A stretch of 7,578 nt of DNA from Deltaproteobacteria bacterium (GCA_016874945.1 VGSO01000134.1:1-7578); one strand, 5' to 3'; positions 1-5,102 are shown, numbered from the stretch's first letter. Program-made: numbers and translations. Notes: a model not told the origin generated them from the sequence alone.

Positions 1-1
1 A

Positions 2-355
2 CGTGGTGAAGTTTATTTAGAATTACAAAACTAACTGCAAGCCATAAATGACTTCAATAATGCTATAAAAAGCATAGAAGGATTACCTAAAGACTTTCCT
101 AAATCAATCAGAGAGGCAGACTGTTATAACAACCGTGGTTTTGCACACTTTAAATTAAAAAATTATCAAAATTCAATAAATGATTTTAATAAAGCAATAG
201 AGATACACAAAGAACCCTCTTATTACTATAACAGGGGGTTATGTTATTTAAAATTGCGAAATCATCAACAAGCAATAAAAGATATAAGAATAGCAGCGGG
301 GATGGGGGATAACCAGGCACGGGAATATTTGAAATCAATCCAGGAGAATAAGTAG
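2..355 (+). pseudogene. TPR-repeat protein, 3' part, interrupted by an in-frame stop
   Basis: Frame 2 encodes tetratricopeptide repeats up to a TAG at 353-355. Three repeat starts align without gaps: RGEVYLELQN-stop-LQAINDF (2-55), RGFAHFKLKNYQNSINDF and RGLCYLKLRNHQQAIKDI. The TAA at 32-34 sits exactly where the other repeats have Tyr or His, so a Tyr codon (TAT or TAC) probably became TAA. The 5' part lies outside the window. TPR arrays form helix-turn-helix scaffolds for protein-protein contact; no partner can be inferred. No ATG follows the stop early enough to restart the frame. The DNA is far more AT-rich than the rest of the window, suggesting foreign origin. A sequencing error at position 34 would give the same picture. 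The TPR identity is fairly sure; pseudogene status is less so. Confidence 0.72.
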
Positions 356-378
356 GTTGTGGATTCGGGATAGTGTCG

Positions 379-410
379 CGGCCCGCTTCCAGGCCCCGAT
401 TCACGTCGAT
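379..410. repeat. Gene scrap, copy 1 of a direct repeat also at 1101-1131
   Basis: The first 22 bases (379-400) are identical to 1101-1122. After one extra T, most of the next nine bases match as well (CACGTCGAT against CACATCGAT). Both copies have the same orientation. The second copy lies inside a minus-strand reading frame and encodes IDVIGAWKRAG there. In this copy the extra base breaks that frame, so it is a non-coding scrap. It lies between the broken TPR gene and the promoter of the toxin-antitoxin operon. Confidence 0.7.
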
Positions 411-417
411 ATTCAAA

Positions 418-446
418 TTGCATAATTCCCCCGGCATGTTTAAAAT
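418..446 (+). promoter_or_regulatory. Sigma70-type promoter of the RelE-type TA operon
   Basis: A TTGCAT hexamer at 418-423 and a TAAAAT hexamer at 441-446 are separated by exactly 17 bp. This predicts a transcription start near 453 and a leader of about 20 nt before the antitoxin ATG at 475. The second TA operon in this window has a near-identical arrangement (TTGCAT, 17 bp, TATTAT). Type II TA promoters are usually repressed by the antitoxin or TA complex, but I cannot identify a convincing operator palindrome. Confidence 0.6.
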
Positions 447-474
447 GGCCTTAAGTATTCATTGGAGGCGGCCC

Positions 475-696
475 ATGGAAGCTACTCAATCCCACCTTGA
501 TCGAATCTTGGACGAGATAGCCTCCTTGTCCCTTGAAGATGAGGAGATTCTGTTGAACGTCGTTAAACAGCGCCATATTGAAAGAAAACGGGAACGGATT
601 TTACGGGATTCCCGGGAAACCATGCGCGCTTATAGGAAAGGTTTGGCCAAAACAGGGACGGTGGACGATTTGATGAAGGACCTGGAAAGTGATTAA
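475..696 (+). CDS. Type II antitoxin, partner of RelE/ParE-type toxin
   Basis: This 73-residue, highly charged and probably mostly helical protein should neutralise the toxin encoded directly downstream. The start at 475 is chosen because GGAGG at 464-468 lies 6 nt upstream and a good promoter lies just before that. An in-frame upstream start at 373 would precede the promoter and read through the repeat scrap. The N-terminus (LDRILDEIASLSLEDEEILL, then an Arg/Lys-rich stretch with KQRHIERKRERI) resembles small antitoxins paired with RelE/StbE toxins, with a DNA-binding N-terminal part and a toxin-wrapping C-terminal part expected. The C-terminus has the TGTVDDLMKDL pattern that I associate with such antitoxins. 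The gene overlaps the toxin gene by 8 nt, implying translational coupling. I do not assign a named family. Confidence 0.78.
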   Translation: MEATQSHLDRILDEIASLSLEDEEILLNVVKQRHIERKRERILRDSRETMRAYRKGLAKTGTVDDLMKDLESD

Positions 697-958
697 ACTG
701 GTCTGGTACAAGAGCTTTGCCAGAGCTTATAAAAAGACCATCAAGAAAACCCCCGAATTAAAAGAAAAATTGGCAGAAGCTTTGAAGTTATTCGTCAACG
801 ACCCGTTTCATCCGGTTCTCGGCACTCATAAGCTTTCTGGAAAGCTGAAAGGCCATCATGCCTTCGGCTTGGGTTACGATTTCCGGGTGGTGATTAAATT
901 TCTCGACCATGATGAAGTGGCTTTAATATCCATAGGTCGGCATGAAGAGGTTTATTGA
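689..958 (+). CDS. RelE/ParE-superfamily toxin (RelE/StbE-YafQ-like mRNA interferase)
   Basis: This 89-residue protein has the RelE/ParE layout: an N-terminal helical pair (KLVWYKSFARAYKK, then TPELKEKLAEALKLF), the DPFHPVLGTHKLSGKLKG segment, a beta-strand core with YDFRVVIKF, and the terminal ISIGRHEEVY. By eye against E. coli YafQ, H47, D64, H85 and aromatic Y89 occupy positions equivalent to YafQ's catalytic or conserved H50, D67, H87 and F91; YafQ H63 seems to correspond to Gly here. The family cleaves mRNA on the ribosome, so that is the likely activity. Translation starts at GTG 689 with AAGGA at 676-680. It overlaps the antitoxin end by 8 nt, so the two are co-translated. A strong terminator closes the operon 38 bp downstream. 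Frame and key residues look intact. Confidence 0.85.
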   Translation: MIKLVWYKSFARAYKKTIKKTPELKEKLAEALKLFVNDPFHPVLGTHKLSGKLKGHHAFGLGYDFRVVIKFLDHDEVALISIGRHEEVY

Positions 959-996
959 TCTCGGCGGTTAAGCGGCCAGCATCCATCCCCCTCGAT

Positions 997-1030
997 GGGG
1001 CACGGGAAAAGTTCCCGTGCCCCGTTTTTT
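997..1030 (+). terminator. Rho-independent terminator of the TA operon
   Basis: A perfect 12-bp stem pairs GGGGCACGGGAA (997-1008) with TTCCCGTGCCCC (1012-1023) around a 3-nt loop. It is followed by G and six T residues (1025-1030). Position and orientation fit termination of the toxin transcript. There is no T-tract on the minus-strand side. The last T is also part of the stop codon of the opposing small frame at 1030-1161. Confidence 0.92.
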
Positions 1031-1161
1031 CAGGTCTTGAGCAGGTCCTCCGTCTTATACTTTATGAAGAGCGCCCGGATTTCCTCGTCGGTGGGTTCCC
1101 CGGCCCGCTTCCAGGCCCCGATCACATCGATGACCGTCTCCACCCCCAACTTCGCCAGCAT
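1030..1161 (-). pseudogene. Small unidentified ORF (43 codons), probable decayed gene
   Basis: The minus strand reads MLAKLGVETVIDVIGAWKRA and continues through GEPTDEEIRALFIKYKTED to LLKT and a TGA at 1030-1032. The composition is protein-like: an amphipathic helix, then an acidic helix. I do not recognise the family; it resembles small helical proteins of phage or mobile regions, but that is only an impression. The frame stays open upstream (HGGFLA before the Met). An ATG at 1176-1178 would join it if the run of G (minus strand) just after it had one more base, giving MGGFLAML. That suggests a one-base loss at a homopolymer, either real decay or a sequencing error. It directly follows the remnant at 1182-1426. 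Function unknown. Confidence 0.45.
1101..1131. repeat. Gene scrap repeat, copy 2 (inside the small minus-strand ORF)
   Basis: This is the second copy of the sequence at 379-410, same orientation, with 22 identical bases followed by a near match. Here it is coding on the minus strand (IDVIGAWKRAG), so this copy is closer to the parent gene. The two copies bracket the toxin-antitoxin operon. Confidence 0.7.
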
Positions 1162-1181
1162 CGCCAGAAACCCCCCATGAG

Positions 1182-1426
1182 CTACTCTTTCCTGCCCGTC
1201 AGATAAGGGACGGCCACGGCCTCGAACAGGCCCAGGGCGGTTTTCATGGCGAAGAGGTCCGGTCGCTTATTTGTGAGAAGCTGCTGCACCGCCTCGTTGT
1301 GGCCTCCCGGTACATGTTCCCGTACTTGACGGACTTGGCCTCGTCTTCCGGCTTCAATCTGCCCGCCTCCTTCGCCAGCTTCAGAGCCTTGAACGAATTT
1401 TCATGAAAATTTTCCTCACCTCTCTT
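1182..1426 (-). pseudogene. Decayed unidentified helical protein gene, frameshifted and 5'-truncated
   Basis: Two adjoining minus-strand frames form one plausible protein end. From 1426 to 1301 the strand reads through SFKALKLAKEAGRLKPEDEA and SVKYGNMYREA. From 1301 to the TAG at 1182-1184 a frame shifted by one base reads HNEAVQQLLTNKRPDLFAMK, TALGLFEAVAV and PYLTGRKE. Adding one C at 1301-1304 would join them as YREAHNEAV. No start codon with a ribosome site is seen; the 5' end runs into the RNase R upstream region and meets a stop at 1427-1429. The product would be Lys/Glu-rich and helical. I do not recognise it. The stop lies 6 nt before the ATG at 1176-1178, so this and the next small gene were probably an operon. 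Confidence 0.5.
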
Positions 1427-1443
1427 TCAAATCCGTGTACAAT
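1396..1443 (+). promoter_or_regulatory. Candidate RNase R promoter region with 16-bp palindrome
   Basis: A perfect 16-bp palindrome AATTTTCATGAAAATT occupies 1396-1411, in an AT-rich patch within GC-rich DNA. A possible -10 hexamer TACAAT follows at 1438-1443, which would give a start near 1450 and a leader of about 20 nt before the ATG at 1472. There is no good -35 hexamer at the right distance. The palindrome would then sit near -40 to -55, where it could be an activator site or an AT-rich UP element. It is weak evidence, but it supports the later start for RNase R. Confidence 0.35.
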
Positions 1444-1471
1444 CCCCGGAAAATGGTTATCAGTTAATACA

Positions 1472-3616
1472 ATGAGTACCAAGAGACGAAAAAGAAAAAA
1501 ACGTCCCTCGGAAGAAGGCCGCATCCTGGGGACCTTTCAGCGGGCCGCCCGGCCCTTGCTGCTCACCGAGTTGCAGCAGGAACTCCAGGTTGCGGCGGAG
1601 GCCGCTCCCCAGATGGCCCAGGTGGTGGAAAGCCTGGTTTCCCAAGGCCAACTGGTGGCCCTGAAAGGCGGGCGCTACGGCCTCCCCGAGCGCATGAACC
1701 TGGCGGTGGGAGAGTTGTCCGTCCACCCCGACGGCTTCGGCTTCGTCACCCCGGAACGGGGAGGCAAAGACATTTACCTGTCCGCGGGCAACCTCAAAGA
1801 AGCCTGGCACCGCGACCGGGTGGTGGTGCGGGTCGAAGGCACCCGGGGCCGCCGCCGGGAAGGCCGGGTCATCCGCATCCTGGAGCGCCGGGTCAAAGAA
1901 CTCCTGGGTCTGCTGTGCCAGGCCGAGGACACCTACTACGTGGAGCCGGAAGACGAGCGCCTCCGCCTCAATCTCATCATCCCCCCGGAACAGCTTAACG
2001 GCGCCGAGCCCGGGATGGTGGTGCAGGCTGCGGTGACCCGCTACCCCACCGACCACCTCAATCCCCAGGGGGTCATCCTGGAGGTCCTCGGACCGGTGGA
2101 GGATGCAGAAGTCCAGACACGGCTGGTGGTCTTGAAGTACGGCCTCCCGGATAAATTCCCCCAGGAAGTGTTGGCCGAAGCGGAAAGAGTCCCCGGCATC
2201 CCCCCGGAAGCCCTGGCCGGCCGCCTGGACCTGCGGAGTCTCCCCCTGGTGACCATTGACGGGGAAAACGCCCGGGACTTCGACGACGGGGTTTGCGTGC
2301 TGAAAAAGCGGGGCGGCGCCTACACCCTGTACGTAGCCATCGCGGACGTCAGCTTTTTCGTAACTCCCGGGTCCGCCATGGATGAGGAAGCCCGTCGCCG
2401 GGGCAGCAGCGTCTATTTTCCCCAGCGGGCGGTGCACATGCTGCCGGAACGGTTGTCCACCAACCTTTGCAGCCTGGTTCCCGACGAGGACCGCCTGGCG
2501 GTGTGCGCCATCCTGGATTACAACCGCCACGGGAGCCTGAAAGGCTCACGGTTCGTCCGGGCCGTGGTGCGGAACCAATCCCGCCTCACCTACCAGATCG
2601 TCCATACCCTGCTCACCGGAAAAGACCAAAAGCTGCCGGCCCAATACCGTCCATGGCAAAAGATGCTGGGCTGGATGGCGGAGCTTTGCCTGCTGCTCCG
2701 GGAACGCCGGGGTGAGCGGGGCAGCCTCCTCATGAGCATCCCCGAAGCCGAGGTGGTCCTGGACGAGCGGGGCTGGCCGGTGGACGTGCGCCGGGTGGAC
2801 TCTCTGGTCTCCCACCAGATCATCGAAGAATTCATGATTGCGGCCAACGAAGCGGTGGCCGCTTATCTGGGGGAGCCGTCTTTGTTCCGGGTCCACGAAC
2901 GCCCCGATCCGGTTAAGATTGCAGCCTTCCGCACTTTTTTAAAGCACCTGGGCTTTGACCTTCCCCGGGAGGCCCATCGCCACCCCCTGGCCCTCAAGAA
3001 CTTCCTGGATGAAGTGCGCCAAACTCCGTACGCCCCCATGGTGCAGCTCATGCTGCTGCGCTCCCTCAAGCAGGCCCGCTACGCCGGGGAAAACCTGGGC
3101 CACTACGGCCTGGCCACGGAGTGGTACACCCACTTCACTTCCCCCATCCGGCGGTGCCCGGACCTCCAGGTGCACCGCCTGCTGCTGGCCCGCCTGGAGC
3201 GGCGCCGGCAGCCGCCTTTCTCCCTGGACCCCGAGGATCTCGACGCCATGGCCAGGCACCTCTCGGACCGGGAACGCCAGGCCATCGAGGCCGAACGGGA
3301 GATGCTGTCCCGCATGCAGGTGCGGTGCCTGGCCCATCGGCTGGGGGAGGAGTTCACCGGCCGCATCACCGGGGTCAATGCCTTCGGCTTCTTCGTCTCC
3401 CTGAACGAAATCTTTGCCGAGGGTCTGGTGCGCCTGGTGGATCTGCCCAATGACTATTACAAGTTTGATGAGGCCCGCATGCGGCTGGTGGGGCGGCGCA
3501 CCCGGCGGATCTTTCACTTGGGAGACCAGGTGCGGGTCAGAGTGGCCGCGGTGGACATCAAAAGGCGGCATGTGAACCTGGTTCTGGTGGAGGAACGTTC
3601 CGGCGATGGAAAATAA
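1472..3616 (+). CDS. rnr: Ribonuclease R (3'-5' exoribonuclease)
   Basis: RNase R is a cytoplasmic, Mg-dependent 3'-to-5' exoribonuclease that degrades structured RNA. The 714-residue product has the full order: basic N-tail (KRRKRKKR), winged helix (about 17-75), cold-shock/OB domain (about 78-135, HPDGFGFVTPE), second OB region (about 150-225), RNB catalytic domain (about 250-575) and C-terminal S1 domain (625-705). The catalytic aspartates in TIDGENARDFDD are D263, D269, D271 and D272, all present; N266 replaces a usual but non-catalytic Asp. The TSPIRRCPDL motif has C562 where the family normally has Tyr. Length is normal for RNase R. The start at 1472 is chosen because the protein becomes family-like only there; an in-frame ATG at 1403 adds 23 unrelated residues and lies in the palindrome. 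No clear Shine-Dalgarno precedes 1472. The gene stands alone on this strand. Confidence 0.95.
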   Translation: MSTKRRKRKKRPSEEGRILGTFQRAARPLLLTELQQELQVAAEAAPQMAQVVESLVSQGQLVALKGGRYGLPERMNLAVGELSVHPDGFGFVTPERGGKDIYLSAGNLKEAWHRDRVVVRVEGTRGRRREGRVIRILERRVKELLGLLCQAEDTYYVEPEDERLRLNLIIPPEQLNGAEPGMVVQAAVTRYPTDHLNPQGVILEVLGPVEDAEVQTRLVVLKYGLPDKFPQEVLAEAERVPGIPPEALAGRLDLRSLPLVTIDGENARDFDDGVCVLKKRGGAYTLYVAIADVSFFVTPGSAMDEEARRRGSSVYFPQRAVHMLPERLSTNLCSLVPDEDRLAVCAILDYNRHGSLKGSRFVRAVVRNQSRLTYQIVHTLLTGKDQKLPAQYRPWQKMLGWMAELCLLLRERRGERGSLLMSIPEAEVVLDERGWPVDVRRVDSLVSHQIIEEFMIAANEAVAAYLGEPSLFRVHERPDPVKIAAFRTFLKHLGFDLPREAHRHPLALKNFLDEVRQTPYAPMVQLMLLRSLKQARYAGENLGHYGLATEWYTHFTSPIRRCPDLQVHRLLLARLERRRQPPFSLDPEDLDAMARHLSDRERQAIEAEREMLSRMQVRCLAHRLGEEFTGRITGVNAFGFFVSLNEIFAEGLVRLVDLPNDYYKFDEARMRLVGRRTRRIFHLGDQVRVRVAAVDIKRRHVNLVLVEERSGDGK

Positions 3617-3726
3617 TTTGGGATGGGCCAACCCAACTATAGTCGTGGGCGCTTGCCGGTTAAAATAGGATGTTCAAGTATGGATGGCTGGATTCAGGAG
3701 CCAGCCAAAGCCCAATTCAGTCAGCA

Positions 3727-3810
3727 TTAATAGCTTGCCAGCAAGTATTCGCTTAGGCGCCGAAGTAATCGGCGGTGACGATTGGGTGAAATACCCCCAA
3801 TGGCGCCCAT
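3727..3810 (-). pseudogene. Detached 3' end of the MazF/PemK-type toxin gene
   Basis: The minus strand from 3810 down to the TAA at 3727-3729 reads MGAIGGISPNRHRRLLRRLS followed by EYLLASY. This matches the expected end of a MazF/PemK toxin (a G-x-I-S segment, then an Arg/Leu-rich final helix). It is in the same frame as the upstream toxin part, but is cut off by the inserted element at 3814-3938 and that element's in-frame TGA at 3826-3828. Joined directly after ...IPRKHI it completes a 113-residue protein. It has no ribosome site of its own, so it is presumably not translated. Confidence 0.8.
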
Positions 3811-3813
3811 AAT

Positions 3814-3938
3814 ACCGAGTTGCGATCAAACGAGTAGAATTGTCATTCTGCGCGCAGCGAAGAATCTAGATTCTTCACTCCGCTTCGCTCCGTTCAGAAT
3901 GACAAACTCAAAATTACCTCTTTGAGCGCAACTTGGTA
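3814..3938. mobile_element. Small palindromic MITE-like element inserted in the toxin gene
   Basis: This non-coding element of about 125 bp is built as nested inverted repeats. The ends pair over 17 nt with two mismatches (3814-3830 with 3921-3937). An inner 11-bp pair TTGTCATTCTG (3840-3850) matches CAGAATGACAA (3895-3905). The centre holds a perfect 18-bp palindrome GAAGAATCTAGATTCTTC (3859-3876). TAAT occurs on both sides (3810-3813 and 3939-3942). A duplication of 2 to 4 bp fits equally well because the terminal bases are ambiguous; a TA duplication would suit an IS630/Tc1-mariner-mobilised element. Its inner part resembles a dispersed bacterial repeat that often reads as NGAKRSEESRFF in proteins. 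It has no transposase, so movement would need one supplied in trans. Confidence 0.8.
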
Positions 3939-4197
3939 TAATGTGTTTGCGGGGGATTACCGCCAAAAATCCCAGCCGTATGAGAGAGTCGGCCAGCAAG
4001 CCGCTCCCACTAAAATCATCATCATTGCTGGTGATAAGTTCGTCTAAATTCGGCGCTAAAAGGTGCACTTGAGCGCTGACTCCGCAGATAAGGAAATCCC
4101 CCAAAGGCGGCATCTTTCGTAGTGCAATGGCCGGACGGGGTTTCACCTTGCCATCTGCTTGGGGCAAGGGGGTTAATATGACATCGCCTTCTTTCAT
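3826..4197 (-). CDS. MazF/PemK-type toxin, C-terminus replaced by element-encoded tail
   Basis: The surviving frame encodes 123 residues. Residues 1-86 are a MazF/PemK-type endoribonuclease core: MKEGDVILTPLP, KPRPAI (R21-P22, the conserved basic site) and LLADSLIRLGFLAVIPRKHI. Members cleave RNA at short sequence motifs and are held inactive by their antitoxin. Residues 87-123 (from IPSCAQRGNF to FFAARRMTILLV) are unrelated; they are translated from the inserted element and end at its TGA (3826-3828). The native last 27 residues lie beyond it at 3727-3810. The start ATG (4195-4197) overlaps the antitoxin stop as ATGA, so the two are translationally coupled. Losing the final helix probably destabilises or inactivates the toxin; an active variant cannot be excluded. 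Automatic annotation may call it an intact PemK/MazF protein. Confidence 0.82.
   Translation of the reverse strand: MKEGDVILTPLPQADGKVKPRPAIALRKMPPLGDFLICGVSAQVHLLAPNLDELITSNDDDFSGSGLLADSLIRLGFLAVIPRKHIIPSCAQRGNFEFVILNGAKRSEESRFFAARRMTILLV
3934..3942 (+). promoter_or_regulatory. Possible extended -10 formed at the element/toxin junction
   Basis: The plus strand reads TGGTATAAT, which matches the extended -10 pattern TGnTATAAT. It straddles the right end of the element and the duplicated TAAT. It would drive transcription outward, antisense to the toxin gene. No -35 hexamer is evident at the usual distance, which extended -10 promoters can tolerate. Confidence 0.3.
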
Positions 4198-4406
4198 AGT
4201 TTATATTCTGGATTTGGCTCTTTAATTAATTGGGGGGAATAATCCGGTTCCTTTTTTCCATAGGCTTCCTCCAATTGCCGGGCCGCGAACTTACCCCAGG
4301 CCTCATGTTCTGAAGCATCAAATTCATGAAACCATTTACGGAAGGCTGCTAATTCAGACGGTGACAGCGCTTGGATCTCATGGACCATTTGCTCGACCTT
4401 ATCCAT
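4194..4406 (-). CDS. Putative antitoxin of the MazF/PemK-type toxin
   Basis: This 70-residue acidic protein precedes the toxin with a 4-nt ATGA overlap, the standard order for a type II TA pair. The N-terminal half (VEQMVHEIQALSPSELAAF, then RKWFHEFDASEHEAW) looks like the helical dimer and DNA-binding part seen in many small addiction-module antitoxins. The C-terminal half (LEEAYGKKEPDYSPQLIKEP, then NPEYKL) is acidic, Pro-rich and probably disordered until it wraps the toxin. The start ATG (4404-4406) has AGGAG 9 nt upstream (4416-4420 on the plus strand) and a strong promoter before that. The frame is intact although the toxin is not, so this may now be an orphan antitoxin that could still repress its promoter or act on related toxins. 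The assignment rests on size, order and coupling; no named family is assigned. Confidence 0.7.
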   Translation of the reverse strand: MDKVEQMVHEIQALSPSELAAFRKWFHEFDASEHEAWGKFAARQLEEAYGKKEPDYSPQLIKEPNPEYKL

Positions 4407-4427
4407 GTTCTGGTTCTCCTGCCAGAA

Positions 4428-4456
4428 ATAATAAATGTTTCAGGATTGTCATGCAA
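4428..4456 (-). promoter_or_regulatory. Sigma70-type promoter of the MazF-type TA operon
   Basis: On the minus strand TTGCAT (4456-4451) and TATTAT (4433-4428) are separated by exactly 17 bp. The predicted start lies near 4421, leaving a leader of about 15 nt that contains the AGGAG ribosome site. The -35 sequence and spacing are the same as in the promoter of the first TA operon at 418-446. Confidence 0.62.
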
Positions 4457-4522
4457 GGGATTGAAAAGACCCAGATAGTCTGTTTTTATACCATCAGCGG
4501 CCTCAAGCAAATAAAATGTCAA

Positions 4523-4541
4523 GGCGGACCCGCGGCCCGCC
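4523..4541 (-). terminator. Possible terminator of the BCAM0308-type gene
   Basis: On the minus strand a GC-rich 5-bp stem (4537-4541 with 4523-4527) is followed by a T-rich but interrupted stretch (4522-4509, TTGACATTTTATTT). It lies 36 bp after the stop of the zinc-ribbon gene and before the TA promoter. The short stem and broken T-tract make it a weak call. Confidence 0.33.
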
Positions 4542-4577
4542 CAATGAAAACCGAAGACCTAAAATCGAAAACCGGCT

Positions 4578-5102
4578 CTACCGCGACCAGTACACCCGGA
4601 CGAACTTATTCATTTCCGACCACTTGAAGTCCAGTTCGCCCTTATAGGCCCGGTAGATGGCCTTGCCCAGGTGTTGGGCCAGTTTATCCGTGGTGGTTTC
4701 CACCACCATCTTGTTCTTGCCCTCCTCAGTCATCTGGATGATGCGGTCATTCACACTGCGGCCCCCTACCCGGGCGGCTTCATTTTTCAGCAGGGTGATT
4801 ATTTCCTCTTTGCGCTCTTTAAAAAAATCCCCGCTCAAAGTAAGAATGCCCTCGGCATACTTATCTTTCACCTTGCGGCAGGTGGGGCAGGTGACCTCCT
4901 GGACTTTAGGCGTGCCCGCCAACTTCCTGGCCTGTTTTTCGTCAAAAAACCAGCGCTTGCTCTGGTACAGGGCGTTGCACACCGTGCACAGGGAAGCCTC
5001 CTGCCCCTCCTCCGGCTGGTAAGAGTCGCTGACCCGGCCGGCATGCCCGAATTTCTTCCCTTTTTCCCCGCTCCACTTTTTGCTGTCCTCGTATCTTCCC
5101 AT
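4578..5102 (-). CDS. BCAM0308-type zinc-ribbon protein (NMD3-like region)
   Basis: This 174-residue soluble protein has two CxxC pairs, C39/C42 (CTVC) and C72/C75 (CPTC), about 30 residues apart, which should bind one zinc. The Cys-rich region with FFDEKQ and CRKVKDKYAEGILTLSGDFF resembles the bacterial BCAM0308 family and, more distantly, the zinc-binding N-terminus of the ribosome export factor NMD3. The C-terminal half (KEEIITLLKNEA, then a KMVVETTTDKLAQHLGKAI segment and FKWSE) looks like an alpha/beta domain. The family's function is not established; an RNA or ribosome role is only an inference from the NMD3 likeness. The basic, hydrophilic N-terminus shows no signal peptide. The start at 5102 has an AGAGG site (5112-5116) 9 nt upstream. 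It lies upstream of the TA operon on the same strand, 171 bp apart, and is probably a separate unit. Confidence 0.75.
   Translation of the reverse strand: MGRYEDSKKWSGEKGKKFGHAGRVSDSYQPEEGQEASLCTVCNALYQSKRWFFDEKQARKLAGTPKVQEVTCPTCRKVKDKYAEGILTLSGDFFKERKEEIITLLKNEAARVGGRSVNDRIIQMTEEGKNKMVVETTTDKLAQHLGKAIYRAYKGELDFKWSEMNKFVRVYWSR

Noticed and set aside
373..474. Upstream start for the first antitoxin
   Set aside because: It precedes the promoter and reads the repeat scrap; ATG 475 has GGAGG at proper distance.
955..1206. Plus-strand open frame following the RelE-type toxin
   Set aside because: It reads through the terminator and antisense to the decayed minus-strand genes; the translation is Pro/Arg-rich without a ribosome site.
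1403..1471. Upstream in-frame ATG for RNase R
   Set aside because: It lies inside the 16-bp palindrome, lacks a ribosome site, and adds 23 residues unlike RNase R N-termini.
1460..2530. Long open frame antisense to RNase R on the minus strand, and similar ones at 2546-2896 and 2939-3631
   Set aside because: GC-rich genes commonly leave open antisense frames. The translations are rich in His, Gly and Pro without family motifs, and the sense frame is unmistakably RNase R.
3685..3707. Hairpin TGGCTGG/CCAGCCA after RNase R as a terminator
   Set aside because: The 7-bp stem has a 9-nt loop and no T-tract on either strand. The whole 3617-3726 gap shows no clear terminator.
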